From an uncultured Bacilli bacterium (lineage in GTDB: Bacteria; Bacillota_I; Bacilli_A; RF39; UBA660), in assembly GCA_910578745.1 (NCBI GenBank), contig CAJTSN010000044.1:1-12628 (forward strand): a stretch of DNA of 12,628 nt. The letters run 5' to 3'. The notes beneath the pieces were generated by a model. The model was not told the origin of the DNA. It saw only the letters and a list, made by a program, of their open reading frames with translations, and did not search any database. The position numbers were made by a program, and so were the translations under genes. This document shows, piece after piece, positions 1 to 5,760 of the stretch (position 1 is its first letter; each line of letters starts with the position of its first letter).

Positions 1-443
1 TTACCAGATAACTTAATCTCATTCTTAGCATTTTTAAAGGAATCCATCATCTTAAGTCTCAAGAGATGAGCAGTATTTTTATTGACCCCCATTCTTTTTG
101 CTGTTTTTCTTAAAGATATTTTATCTTTAAAGCATTGTAAAAATATGACTATTTGTTCATAAGTTAAATTGGAATTAGCAAAAATAGATAATGTTAAATC
201 ATTAAATCTTTTAGAGCAATCTTTGCATTTATAGGTTTGAACATTATTTTTGGTATGTCCATTTTTAACAATATTAAATCCATGACAATATGGACACAAA
301 TGTTCATTTTTTTCAAATAAGGCAGTTTTAGAAATAGTTTGTTTTCTAGTTTTTAAAATATCTAAAGCATGTTGTAATTTTATAAGTAGGTCTTCAATTT
401 GAGCAGGGACTAAATCATAAATATTACTATTCTCTATCACCAT
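1..443 (-). CDS. IS1595-like transposase, N-terminal part (runs off window)
   Basis: Translating the minus strand from an ATG at 443 gives 147 open codons to the window edge, so the gene is cut by the window and not visibly broken. A zinc-ribbon lies near the N-terminus (Cys50, Cys53, Cys73, Cys76; motifs CPYC and CKDC) and is followed by the phrase KRFNDLT. A helix-turn-helix follows at about residues 109-131 (SLRKTAKRMGVNKNTAHLLR). This order is the hallmark of IS1595 (ISXO2-like) transposases, which move DNA by a DDE-type reaction; the catalytic domain would lie to the left, outside the window. The Shine-Dalgarno site is weak (TTAGG, 8 nt from ATG) and abuts an inverted repeat. The exact IS family is inferred from motif memory; a related zinc-ribbon transposase family is possible. 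Confidence 0.75.
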   Translation of the reverse strand, partial: MVIENSNIYDLVPAQIEDLLIKLQHALDILKTRKQTISKTALFEKNEHLCPYCHGFNIVKNGHTKNNVQTYKCKDCSKRFNDLTLSIFANSNLTYEQIVIFLQCFKDKISLRKTAKRMGVNKNTAHLLRLKMMDSFKNAKNEIKLSG

Positions 444-456
444 AATATTAACCTAA

Positions 457-555
457 AAATATCCTTGATTAGCCAGCCCAAATATTATTTGCTTAGAATA
501 AATTTAGAAATGCTGGCTAATCAAAGATATTTCCTTTCCAAATTCATTCTAAGCA
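457..555. repeat. Two interleaved inverted repeats in the transposase leader
   Basis: Arm A (457-477) is complementary to A' (512-532): 21 bp with one mismatch. Arm B (490-505) is complementary to B' (540-555): 16 bp with one mismatch. The order is A-B-A'-B', so the pairs interleave rather than nest. On the minus strand, arm A ends immediately before the weak transposase ribosome binding site (456-452), so A:A' pairing in an mRNA could mask it. Arm A may also be the IS terminal repeat (reading GGGCTGGCTAATCAAGG on the minus strand), in which case A' would be a second, oppositely facing copy of that end. The pairing is seen directly; the roles are inferred. Confidence 0.8.
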
Positions 556-560
556 TTTAT

Positions 561-589
561 AGTATATCATTAATTTATAATTTTTACTA
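561..589 (-). promoter_or_regulatory. Candidate transposase promoter
   Basis: On the minus strand an extended -10 box, TGATATACT, lies at 569-561. A weak -35 (TAGTAA, 589-584) sits 17 nt upstream. Transcription would start near 554, at the outer edge of repeat arm B', so the whole interleaved repeat would form the mRNA leader. The -35 matches only 3 of 6 positions, so the call rests mainly on the extended -10. Confidence 0.4.
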
Positions 590-631
590 GTCCATCACGC
601 ACAAACTAGGACATAGCGTTTAAATTTGTAA

Positions 632-836
632 ACTTATTTAAACTTTTATAAATTAAAACCTTTTGAAAATAAAGAGATTAATGATATTAAAAATAGAAGA
701 GTATACGATTTATATAGCTATCATCAAACATATATTAATTCTAGTTTTCTAGGAGAAAGCTTATAAATGTTTTAAATTTCTCTGCAATGATGTTATGGAT
801 AAAATAAATGTCATTATAGAGATTCTTTCTAAATAA
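632..836 (+). pseudogene. Probable decayed small gene with a frameshift near 761
   Basis: A frame open from 632 has no start codon and stops at 764-766. It encodes a protein-like stretch that includes NRRVYDLYSYHQTYINSSF. If one base near 761 is skipped, the next frame continues as YKCFKFLCNDVMDKINVI and stops at 834-836. A terminator-like hairpin begins 4 nt later (841), as expected for the end of a real gene. I do not recognise the product. The lack of a start, the frameshift and the terminator suggest a decayed cargo gene of the element, but AT-rich non-coding DNA can produce open frames of this size by chance. Confidence 0.3.
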
Positions 837-840
837 GGTT

Positions 841-868
841 CATACATCAAGAATGTGTGCTTTTTTTT
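841..868 (+). terminator. Rho-independent terminator
   Basis: CATACAT (841-847) pairs with ATGTGTG (853-859) through 7 pairs, one of them G-U, around the loop CAAGA. Eight T residues follow (861-868). It sits just after the stop of the decayed frame ending at 836. Confidence 0.55.
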
Positions 869-907
869 GCTAAAAAAAATATACTTTAAAGAGGGGAGAA
901 AACGAAA

Positions 908-1033
908 ATGATAGTAGAAAATTATGATAAAAATGGAAATAAACTTGTACCATCATCTATATGCCTTGACTTAAATTATGTTTATACAATAATAAAAAAA
1001 TATCTAAATGGAAATCAACCTAAAGAATCGTAA
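908..1033 (+). CDS. Small protein of 41 residues in the mobile element
   Basis: ATG at 908 is preceded by a strong ribosome binding site, GAGGGGAG at 891-898, about 9 nt upstream. A possible -10 box, TATACT, lies at 880-885. The frame encodes 41 residues starting MIVENYDKNGNKLV and ends at TAA 1031-1033. The first part is polar with a YDKNGN turn; the second resembles an amphipathic helix (LNYVYTIIKKYL). There is no signal peptide or membrane segment. I recall small ORFs with a similar opening (short basic or acidic start, then Y-D/N-x-x-G) near serine recombinases in clostridial elements, but this cannot be verified here. Its place upstream of the recombinase would suit an accessory or directionality protein, which is a guess. 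The strength of the ribosome binding site is the main support for calling it a gene. Confidence 0.5.
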   Translation: MIVENYDKNGNKLVPSSICLDLNYVYTIIKKYLNGNQPKES

Positions 1034-1180
1034 TTAAAATATTTGATTAATATATGAACTATTTTCATTTTGGAATTAGTTGAAAGAAAATCATAAACAA
1101 AACTAATGTTCCTTTCTCCATACACTTTTGTTATTTTTGTATGTAGAGGAATAATTTGTGACAATTAAAAATTATATGTG

Positions 1181-1323
1181 AACTGTTCGAAAATTTCGAA
1201 TAGTTCCATTAAATTTGTTATTATGTATATAAGTTATACAATTTATTAAATAAGATTCAGTTATTCTAATTTTTCGAATAACTGAAAATATAAATTTCAG
1301 TTGCTCTAATTTTTTGAGTAACT
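1181..1323. repeat. Three related dyads upstream of the recombinase
   Basis: Dyad 1 (1181-1205) pairs AACTGTTCGA with TCGAATAGTT. Dyad 2 (1258-1284) pairs CAGTTATTC with GAATAACTG. Dyad 3 (1299-1323) pairs AGTTGCTC with GAGTAACT. Dyads 2 and 3 are also direct repeats with a 40-nt period and share a 9-nt loop, TAATTTTT followed by C or T. Between them a T-A pair has become C-G with both arms changed, and the single mismatches in dyads 1 and 3 are G-T, which would be G-U wobbles in RNA. They lie upstream of the probable recombinase promoter, so they could be repressor or recombinase binding sites, or hairpins in a transcript reading through from the 908 gene. The rest of 1034-1425 is AT-rich with no supportable gene. 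Confidence 0.75.
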
Positions 1324-1343
1324 AGAATAAGTAGGTAATTAAA

Positions 1344-1372
1344 TTGTAAAGCAAGTAAAAATACGATAAAAT
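1344..1372 (+). promoter_or_regulatory. Probable recombinase promoter
   Basis: TTGTAA (1344-1349) and TAAAAT (1367-1372) are separated by 17 nt, a good sigma-A layout. The start would be near 1379, giving a leader of about 47 nt before the AUU start at 1426. Confidence 0.5.
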
Positions 1373-1425
1373 GAAGTTGCAAGATTTTTACTAAAAATTG
1401 CTTTTATAAAGAAGGAGGATTAAAT

Positions 1426-2820
1426 ATTAAAAAGGTAAAAGCAGTAGTAAAAAATGTAATAAAAAGAATAAAGGCTATTTATGTTAGGGTTTCTACAGAC
1501 TTGCAAGTAGAAGGTTATTCAATAGAAGCTCAAATTGAATTGGTTGAAGCCTATTTAAAAAGTAAAGAATGGAAAGAATATAAAATATATACCGATCCAG
1601 GCTTTAGTGGGAAGGACTTAAATCGACCAGCAATTCAGGAACTAATTCAAGACATTAAAGATGGAAAAATAGATTGTGTTTTAGTCTATAAACTAGATAG
1701 ATTATCAAGAAGTCAGAAAGATACATTATACTTAATTGAAGAAGTGTTTAATCAATATGATTGTGGGTTTATTTCTATAAGAGAAAGTTTTGATACGACT
1801 ACGCCATTTGGAAAAGCTATGATTGGCATCTTGTCAGTCTTTGCACAACTTGAAAGAGAAACAATTTTAGAAAGAACTAGACTAGGACTCAAAAAAAGAG
1901 CTGAAGATGGATATTGGCGTGGTGGTGGGAAAACACCATTCGTTTATGATTATGATAAAACCACAGGTGAGCTCACTATTAATCCTGAAAGAAAAGTAAT
2001 ATTCGATTTAATGAAAACATTAAGGTTACAGGGATATAGTTATAATCAATTGGAAAAGGTTACTGGATATGATGAATCATGGATTCAAGGGATATTAAAA
2101 GCAAAGACAAACTTGGGACTTATTCCTTATAAAGGTGAAGTTTATGAGGGTAGGCATGAAGCTGTAATTACTAAAGAAGAATATAAACAACTAGAGGAGA
2201 TAGAAAAGGCTAGAAGTGGGTCTAAGGGTGCAAAACATTACTTATTAACTGGAAAAATTTATTGTGGTTATTGTGGTGCAAAATTTCGCTATCAAAAATG
2301 GGGACAAAGAATTATATGTTATTGTTATTCACAACAAAAAAGTAAACCTAAACTTGTAAAAGATCCAAATTGTAGAAATAACAGATTAGATAGTTTTGAA
2401 ATAGAAGATAGTTTTTTAGAACAACTTTTTGAAATGACTTTAGATGAAAACAAATTCCGAGATGCTTTTAATTTAACTAGAGTTGATATAGAAAAAGAAT
2501 TATCTGATAGAATAGAAAAAATCCAAACTAAAGTTAGTAATTTGATAGGATTTCTATCAGAGGGAATGGTTGTTGCTGAAGTAAAAGAAAGAATACAAGT
2601 ATTAACAGATGAAAAAAGTAGCATAGAAAAAAGTTTAGAACTTACAAGAAAAAAAGAAAATATGAATGTATCTTACTCTGAAATTAAAAATTTAAGTATA
2701 GTTTGGAATAGTATGCTATTTGAAGAGCAAAGAGAAGTTGTTGAGCAACTATTAGATAAAGTAGTTGTAGATAATAATAAGTTAAAAATATATTGGAATA
2801 TCAATATATTAAATGATTAG
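1426..2820 (+). CDS. Large serine recombinase with AUU start codon
   Basis: This site-specific recombinase of 464 residues would integrate or excise its element through a serine-DNA intermediate. The resolvase catalytic domain covers about residues 14-165, with nucleophile Ser23 in YVRVSTD and arginines 92 and 95 in KLDRLSR. The Recombinase domain follows at about 170-262, then a zinc-ribbon (Cys280, Cys283, Cys298 or Cys300, Cys316) and a charged coiled-coil region to about residue 430. The start matters: the first conventional codon, TTG at 1501, would drop Ser23. The open frame begins after a stop at 1372-1374 and contains no ATG, GTG or TTG before Ser23. AAGGAGGA at 1412-1419 is correctly spaced before ATT 1426, giving a typical opening, MKKVKAVVKN. 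The end lies 119 nt from the truncated permease, placing the gene at the element's right border. Confidence 0.88.
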   Translation: MKKVKAVVKNVIKRIKAIYVRVSTDLQVEGYSIEAQIELVEAYLKSKEWKEYKIYTDPGFSGKDLNRPAIQELIQDIKDGKIDCVLVYKLDRLSRSQKDTLYLIEEVFNQYDCGFISIRESFDTTTPFGKAMIGILSVFAQLERETILERTRLGLKKRAEDGYWRGGGKTPFVYDYDKTTGELTINPERKVIFDLMKTLRLQGYSYNQLEKVTGYDESWIQGILKAKTNLGLIPYKGEVYEGRHEAVITKEEYKQLEEIEKARSGSKGAKHYLLTGKIYCGYCGAKFRYQKWGQRIICYCYSQQKSKPKLVKDPNCRNNRLDSFEIEDSFLEQLFEMTLDENKFRDAFNLTRVDIEKELSDRIEKIQTKVSNLIGFLSEGMVVAEVKERIQVLTDEKSSIEKSLELTRKKENMNVSYSEIKNLSIVWNSMLFEEQREVVEQLLDKVVVDNNKLKIYWNINILND

Positions 2821-2856
2821 AAAATATTAATTTGTTATTTAAGTAAGAAAAATGCG

Positions 2857-2961
2857 GTATGTTCCATTTTAGAACATACTAAAAAAATGAATGGTCGTAA
2901 AGGCCAATTTATTACTTTTCATTTTTACTCTGTATGTCCTAGGTTCCAATTAAAGACATAC
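2857..2961. other. Candidate attR junction of the integrated element
   Basis: Permease coding sequence from the right breaks off at 2942-2947 (minus strand GGAACC then TAG). This point is the centre of a 7-bp inverted repeat, GTATGTC (2932-2938) and GACATAC (2955-2961). A second dyad, GTATGTTC (2857-2864) and GAACATAC (2872-2879), lies closer to the recombinase gene. The repeated GTATGT half-site and the coincidence with the gene break suit a serine recombinase attachment site. A weak hairpin at 2892-2906 (TGGTC/GGCCA) may end transcription between the convergent genes. The exact crossover cannot be fixed without the other junction. Confidence 0.5.
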
Positions 2962-3565
2962 TAATACATATTTTTAATGCACTAATAATGGACTTGTATG
3001 AACTAGGAAATACGAGTTTAAAGAACATTTGTATTTTATTAGCTCCTAATACTTGCATTAATTTTATTTTATTTTCATCTACATTTTCGAAACTCTCAAT
3101 AACACTTAATGTCATGACGATAACAGAAATAAGTAGGGCCATTAGAATAATTGATTTCATTTGGGCCCCACACCATACGATAATTATTGGACCAAGGGCT
3201 ACTTTAGGTAAACTATTTAAAACAGTTAAATAAGGATCAATTACTCTTCGAATAAATGGATTCCACCACATAATGGTTGCAATAAAAATGCCTAGCAATG
3301 TTCCAAGTGAAAAACTTATAATGGTTTCATATACAGTGACACCAATATGATAAAACAATTTGTCTTCAGTTACTAAATTTATAATTGTTTTGATAATCAT
3401 TTTAGGACTAGAAGTAATAAAGGTATTTATCCAACCTAAGTCAGCTGCAACTTGCCATAAAACGAGTAGAAAAACGAGCACAAAAATCTGTGTGAACCCA
3501 ATAGCCCATTTATAATGTCTTTCTTTTTTTAAAAAAAGCATATGTTCTTTACTAAACATGACCAT
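2939..3565 (-). pseudogene. ABC transporter permease, C-terminus lost at the element junction
   Basis: This is the membrane permease of a NitT/TauT/SsuC-type importer. It has 208 residues, whereas the family usually has about 250-270. Hydrophobic segments are visible near residues 18-38, 75-97, 123-150 and 190-208. The coupling loop for the ATPase is present (LMQVLGANKIQMFFKLVFP, about residues 166-184). The frame ends at SLIGT, in the middle of the conserved SLIG-V-x-GEF region, so about 50 residues including the last membrane segment are missing. ATG 3565 is chosen because GGAAGGA lies 5 nt upstream; a TTG at 3568 and an ATG at 3559 are alternatives. It overlaps the ATPase gene by 14 nt. 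The product is probably inactive while the element is in place, and excision could restore it. Confidence 0.85.
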
Positions 3566-4298
3566 CAATATCCTTCCATATTAAATTGTAGTATTGTAAA
3601 AATAAATCTGTTTTTTTCTTTTCCATAGCAGATAGATTTTTATCAAAGTCAAGGACATAAATATTTTTTATATGACTAGGTCTACCTGATAAAACAATAA
3701 TTGTATCAGACATCGTTAAAGCTTCCTCTAAATTATGAGTTACCATAATCGCACTTTTTCCTTCCATTCTAAGAATTTGTAAAACGTCTTTGGAAACATT
3801 TAATCTAGTAACATAATCAAGGGCACTGAATGGTTCATCTAAAAGAAGAATATCTGGTTTCAAGGCAAGTGTACGAATTAGTGCAACTCTCTGTTGCATG
3901 CCTCCTGATAGGTTTTTAGGATAACTATGCATAAAATCCTTTAATCCGTATTTTTCTAAAAGAGAAATTACATAATTTTTATTTTCCTCATTTAAAGCGT
4001 GATTGATTTCAAGTCCTAATAGACAGTTATCTAAAATGGTTCTAAATTCAAACAAACAATCCTCTTGTAGCATATATCCAAAAGTAATGGACTCTTCCTT
4101 TATAATAGATCCTCCACTAGCATCTAAGCTACCTGCTAGAATAGATAAAATCGTGGATTTTCCACATCCTGATGGACCAACAATAGATACAAACTCATTC
4201 TTTTTCAAATCGTATGAAAAATCAGAAACAGCGAGTGTTTCAGATTTTTTTGTGTGATAGATTTTTTTCAAATCTTTAATTTTTAAAATTGGTTTCAT
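3552..4298 (-). CDS. ABC transporter ATP-binding protein, NitT/TauT type
   Basis: This cytoplasmic ATPase of 248 residues powers import through the permease encoded next to it. All motifs are intact: Walker A GPSGCGKST (41-49), Q-loop Gln79, signature LSGGMQQR (130-137), Walker B ILLLDE (150-155), D-loop SALD (158-161) and the switch histidine in VTHN (188). Length and motifs match the SsuB/TauB/ThiZ group. The start codon overlaps the stop of the substrate-binding protein gene in an ATGA arrangement (4298-4295). There is little ribosome binding site of its own, which suggests translational coupling. The coding sequence is undamaged even though the downstream permease is split. Confidence 0.93.
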   Translation of the reverse strand: MKPILKIKDLKKIYHTKKSETLAVSDFSYDLKKNEFVSIVGPSGCGKSTILSILAGSLDASGGSIIKEESITFGYMLQEDCLFEFRTILDNCLLGLEINHALNEENKNYVISLLEKYGLKDFMHSYPKNLSGGMQQRVALIRTLALKPDILLLDEPFSALDYVTRLNVSKDVLQILRMEGKSAIMVTHNLEEALTMSDTIIVLSGRPSHIKNIYVLDFDKNLSAMEKKKTDLFLQYYNLIWKDIDGHV

Positions 4299-5284
4299 TT
4301 TCTCATATATGTTGTATCTACTAATTTTTCATAAGGTGCTTTTTTTTCTAATTCACCAGCGTTATCAATGATTTCTTGTATATGATTAAAATCTTTTTCA
4401 CTAATGAATGATGTATCATACCAAGCATCGATATCCATGTATCGTTTAACAATTTTTGTAAGGTCATTATAAGTTACATCTGGGAAATAATCAATAATAT
4501 GTTCTGCAATTTCGCTTTCAGAATGACTATGCACATAGTCAAGAGCACGATCAATTGCTTTTGTAAACCCTTCAATTACTTCTGGATTTTTCTCAATATA
4601 ACTTTTCTTTGCATGATATGTTGTATAAGGAACAACCCCACCAAGTTCTCCTAAAGAAGCTACAACATAACCCTTTCCTTCTTTTTCAAGTGCTAAAGCA
4701 TTAGGTTCAAATAAAGAAACATAGTCTCCTGTACCACCAATAAAAGCACCACTCATCGCAGCAAATGCAATACTTGTGTCAAAATTGACTTCTTCTGTTT
4801 TTACCCCATTTTTATTTAAAGCCCATTCAAGTGTCATAGCAGGCATTCCTGCTTTTCTTCCTGCAATGATGTGAGCTCCCTTTAAATCTGCGATAGAAAA
4901 ATTCTTCATTTCTTTTCGTGCGACTAAAAAGCTACCATCTTTTTTCGTTAAAGATGAAAAATTGATTAAATAGTCTTTTGCTCCTTGGTTATAAATATAA
5001 ATGGTCTGTTCACTTCCACAGAAACCAATTTGTACATCATCAGACATAACAGCTGCAGCTACCGCATCCGCACCACTTGTCAATATAATATCAACATCTA
5101 ATCCTTCTTCTTCAAAGTATCCTAAAGAATGCGCTAAATACTGAGGTGCATAGAAAATAGAATGTGCCACTTCAGCAACTTTTACTTTCTTAAGCGTACT
5201 TGTATTTTCTTTCTTATTAGCAAGCCATAATGCTCCTAAGACAACAATTACAAGGCACACAATAGAAATTATAATCTTTTTCAA
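4295..5284 (-). CDS. ABC transporter substrate-binding protein, NMT1/SsuA-like
   Basis: This is a periplasmic-type binding protein of 329 residues held at the outer face of the membrane. It starts at TTG 5284 with a strong site, AAAGGAGGG, about 6 nt upstream. A hydrophobic segment at residues 4-22 follows two lysines. The single early Cys10 is not in a lipobox (SIVC), so the protein looks anchored by an uncleaved segment, unusual for a Gram-positive binding protein. The mature part has NMT1/THI5-family features: FYAPQYLAHSLGYFEEEGLDV (44-64), then DVQIGFCGSE. The family carries thiamine precursors, sulfonates, nitrate or similar small compounds; the ligand cannot be deduced here, and no TPP riboswitch is visible upstream. 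It heads the operon of binding protein, ATPase and permease, divergent from rimP. Confidence 0.88.
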   Translation of the reverse strand: MKKIIISIVCLVIVVLGALWLANKKENTSTLKKVKVAEVAHSIFYAPQYLAHSLGYFEEEGLDVDIILTSGADAVAAAVMSDDVQIGFCGSEQTIYIYNQGAKDYLINFSSLTKKDGSFLVARKEMKNFSIADLKGAHIIAGRKAGMPAMTLEWALNKNGVKTEEVNFDTSIAFAAMSGAFIGGTGDYVSLFEPNALALEKEGKGYVVASLGELGGVVPYTTYHAKKSYIEKNPEVIEGFTKAIDRALDYVHSHSESEIAEHIIDYFPDVTYNDLTKIVKRYMDIDAWYDTSFISEKDFNHIQEIIDNAGELEKKAPYEKLVDTTYMRK

Positions 5285-5304
5285 AATATCCCTCCTTTAA
5301 ATTT

Positions 5305-5400
5305 CTAAAGTATTATATGTAGAAAACAGGGAAGGGTGCTACGAATCCATCGTCCTTTTGAACGTCACGATTTAGGATATGATAATTAATGCGAATTATA
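5305..5400 (-). promoter_or_regulatory. Promoter region and possible structured leader of the ABC operon
   Basis: On the minus strand TATAAT occurs at 5400-5395 and again at 5317-5312, neither with a good -35. If the distal one is used, the leader of about 100 nt contains a hairpin with stem CGTTC/GGACG, an AAAA loop, a short internal loop and an outer AATC/GATT helix (about 5374-5346). This part is visibly richer in GC than its surroundings. It does not match the TPP, SAM, purine, ykkC or fluoride riboswitch consensus sequences as I remember them. Function is unknown. Confidence 0.3.
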
Positions 5401-5417
5401 AAAAATGAAAAAAAGGG

Positions 5418-5446
5418 TTCTATTTTTTTGAATAGTATGCTATAAT
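5418..5446 (+). promoter_or_regulatory. Probable promoter of the rimP-nusA-infB operon
   Basis: An extended -10, TGCTATAAT, ends at 5446 with TATAAT at 5441-5446. The -35 at 5418-5423 (TTCTAT) is poor, with 17-nt spacing. Transcription would begin near 5453, just before a strong leader hairpin. Confidence 0.55.
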
Positions 5447-5459
5447 AATACAAGTTGGC

Positions 5460-5485
5460 AAAGAGTGGGAAAGTTCCCACTCTTT
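5460..5485 (+). promoter_or_regulatory. Perfect 12-bp hairpin in the rimP leader
   Basis: AAAGAGTGGGAA (5460-5471) is followed by AG and then its exact complement TTCCCACTCTTT (5474-5485). It lies between the promoter and the rimP ribosome binding site (GGAGG, 5495-5499). No U-run follows, so it is not a classical terminator. It may stabilise the 5' end of the mRNA or take part in regulation of the operon. Confidence 0.7.
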
Positions 5486-5504
5486 CATACATATGGAGGT
5501 TGTT

Positions 5505-5759
5505 ATGGACATTTGTTCAAAAATAAGAGAATTACTGGCTTCTGTTATAGAAGAAGAAGGGTGTATTCTTGATGATGTTTTATTTGAAAAAAATGGAAAA
5601 AATTCTGTTTTAACGATCGTGATCGATAAAGTGGGGACGGTTTCTATTGATGATTGTGTAACCATTACCAATCGAATTAACCCAATTTTAGACGAAGCCG
5701 ATCCAATTGAAGAGAGTTATATTTTAGATGTGTGTTCCAAAGAGAAAGGTTGTGAATAA
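5505..5759 (+). CDS. rimP: Ribosome maturation factor RimP, N-terminal domain only
   Basis: RimP assists assembly of the small ribosomal subunit. ATG 5505 is chosen because GGAGG (5495-5499) lies 5 nt upstream; an ATG at 5493 overlaps that site. The 84 residues match the RimP N-terminal domain, including the phrases TIVIDKVGTVSIDDC and DPIEESYILDV. The usual protein is about 150 residues and continues after this point into an SH3-like C-terminal domain. Here the frame ends with SKEKGCE and stops one base before nusA, leaving no room for the domain and no remnant of it. It is the first gene of the operon, in the usual order before nusA. The truncation looks clean, so a functional short form is possible; loss of function is the alternative. 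Confidence 0.88.
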   Translation: MDICSKIRELLASVIEEEGCILDDVLFEKNGKNSVLTIVIDKVGTVSIDDCVTITNRINPILDEADPIEESYILDVCSKEKGCE

Positions 5760-5760
5760 A

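Noticed and set aside
545..556. Leader peptide ORF of 8-11 codons overlapping repeat arms B' and A' on the minus strand
   Set aside because: It has no ribosome binding site and its first ATG lies upstream of the predicted transcription start.
2325..2624. Minus-strand open frame of 99 codons inside the recombinase gene
   Set aside because: It lies entirely within a well-supported gene on the other strand, has low-complexity Ser/Leu-rich composition and no ribosome binding site.
1501..2820. Recombinase as a pseudogene lacking its catalytic serine
   Set aside because: The reading frame continues upstream through Ser23 to a well-placed ribosome binding site, so the defect is only in start-codon choice.
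1..2940. CRISPR array or tRNA attachment site in the mobile region
   Set aside because: The dyads are only three, unevenly spaced and without spacers of constant length, and no tRNA-like sequence is visible; the integration target is the permease gene.
5285..5400. TPP, purine, ykkC or fluoride riboswitch upstream of the ABC operon
   Set aside because: Short matches such as GGACGATGG-TTCG and CGTGAC appear, but the rest of each consensus is missing.
5493..5504. Upstream ATG for rimP at 5493
   Set aside because: It overlaps the GGAGG ribosome binding site that is well spaced for the ATG at 5505.
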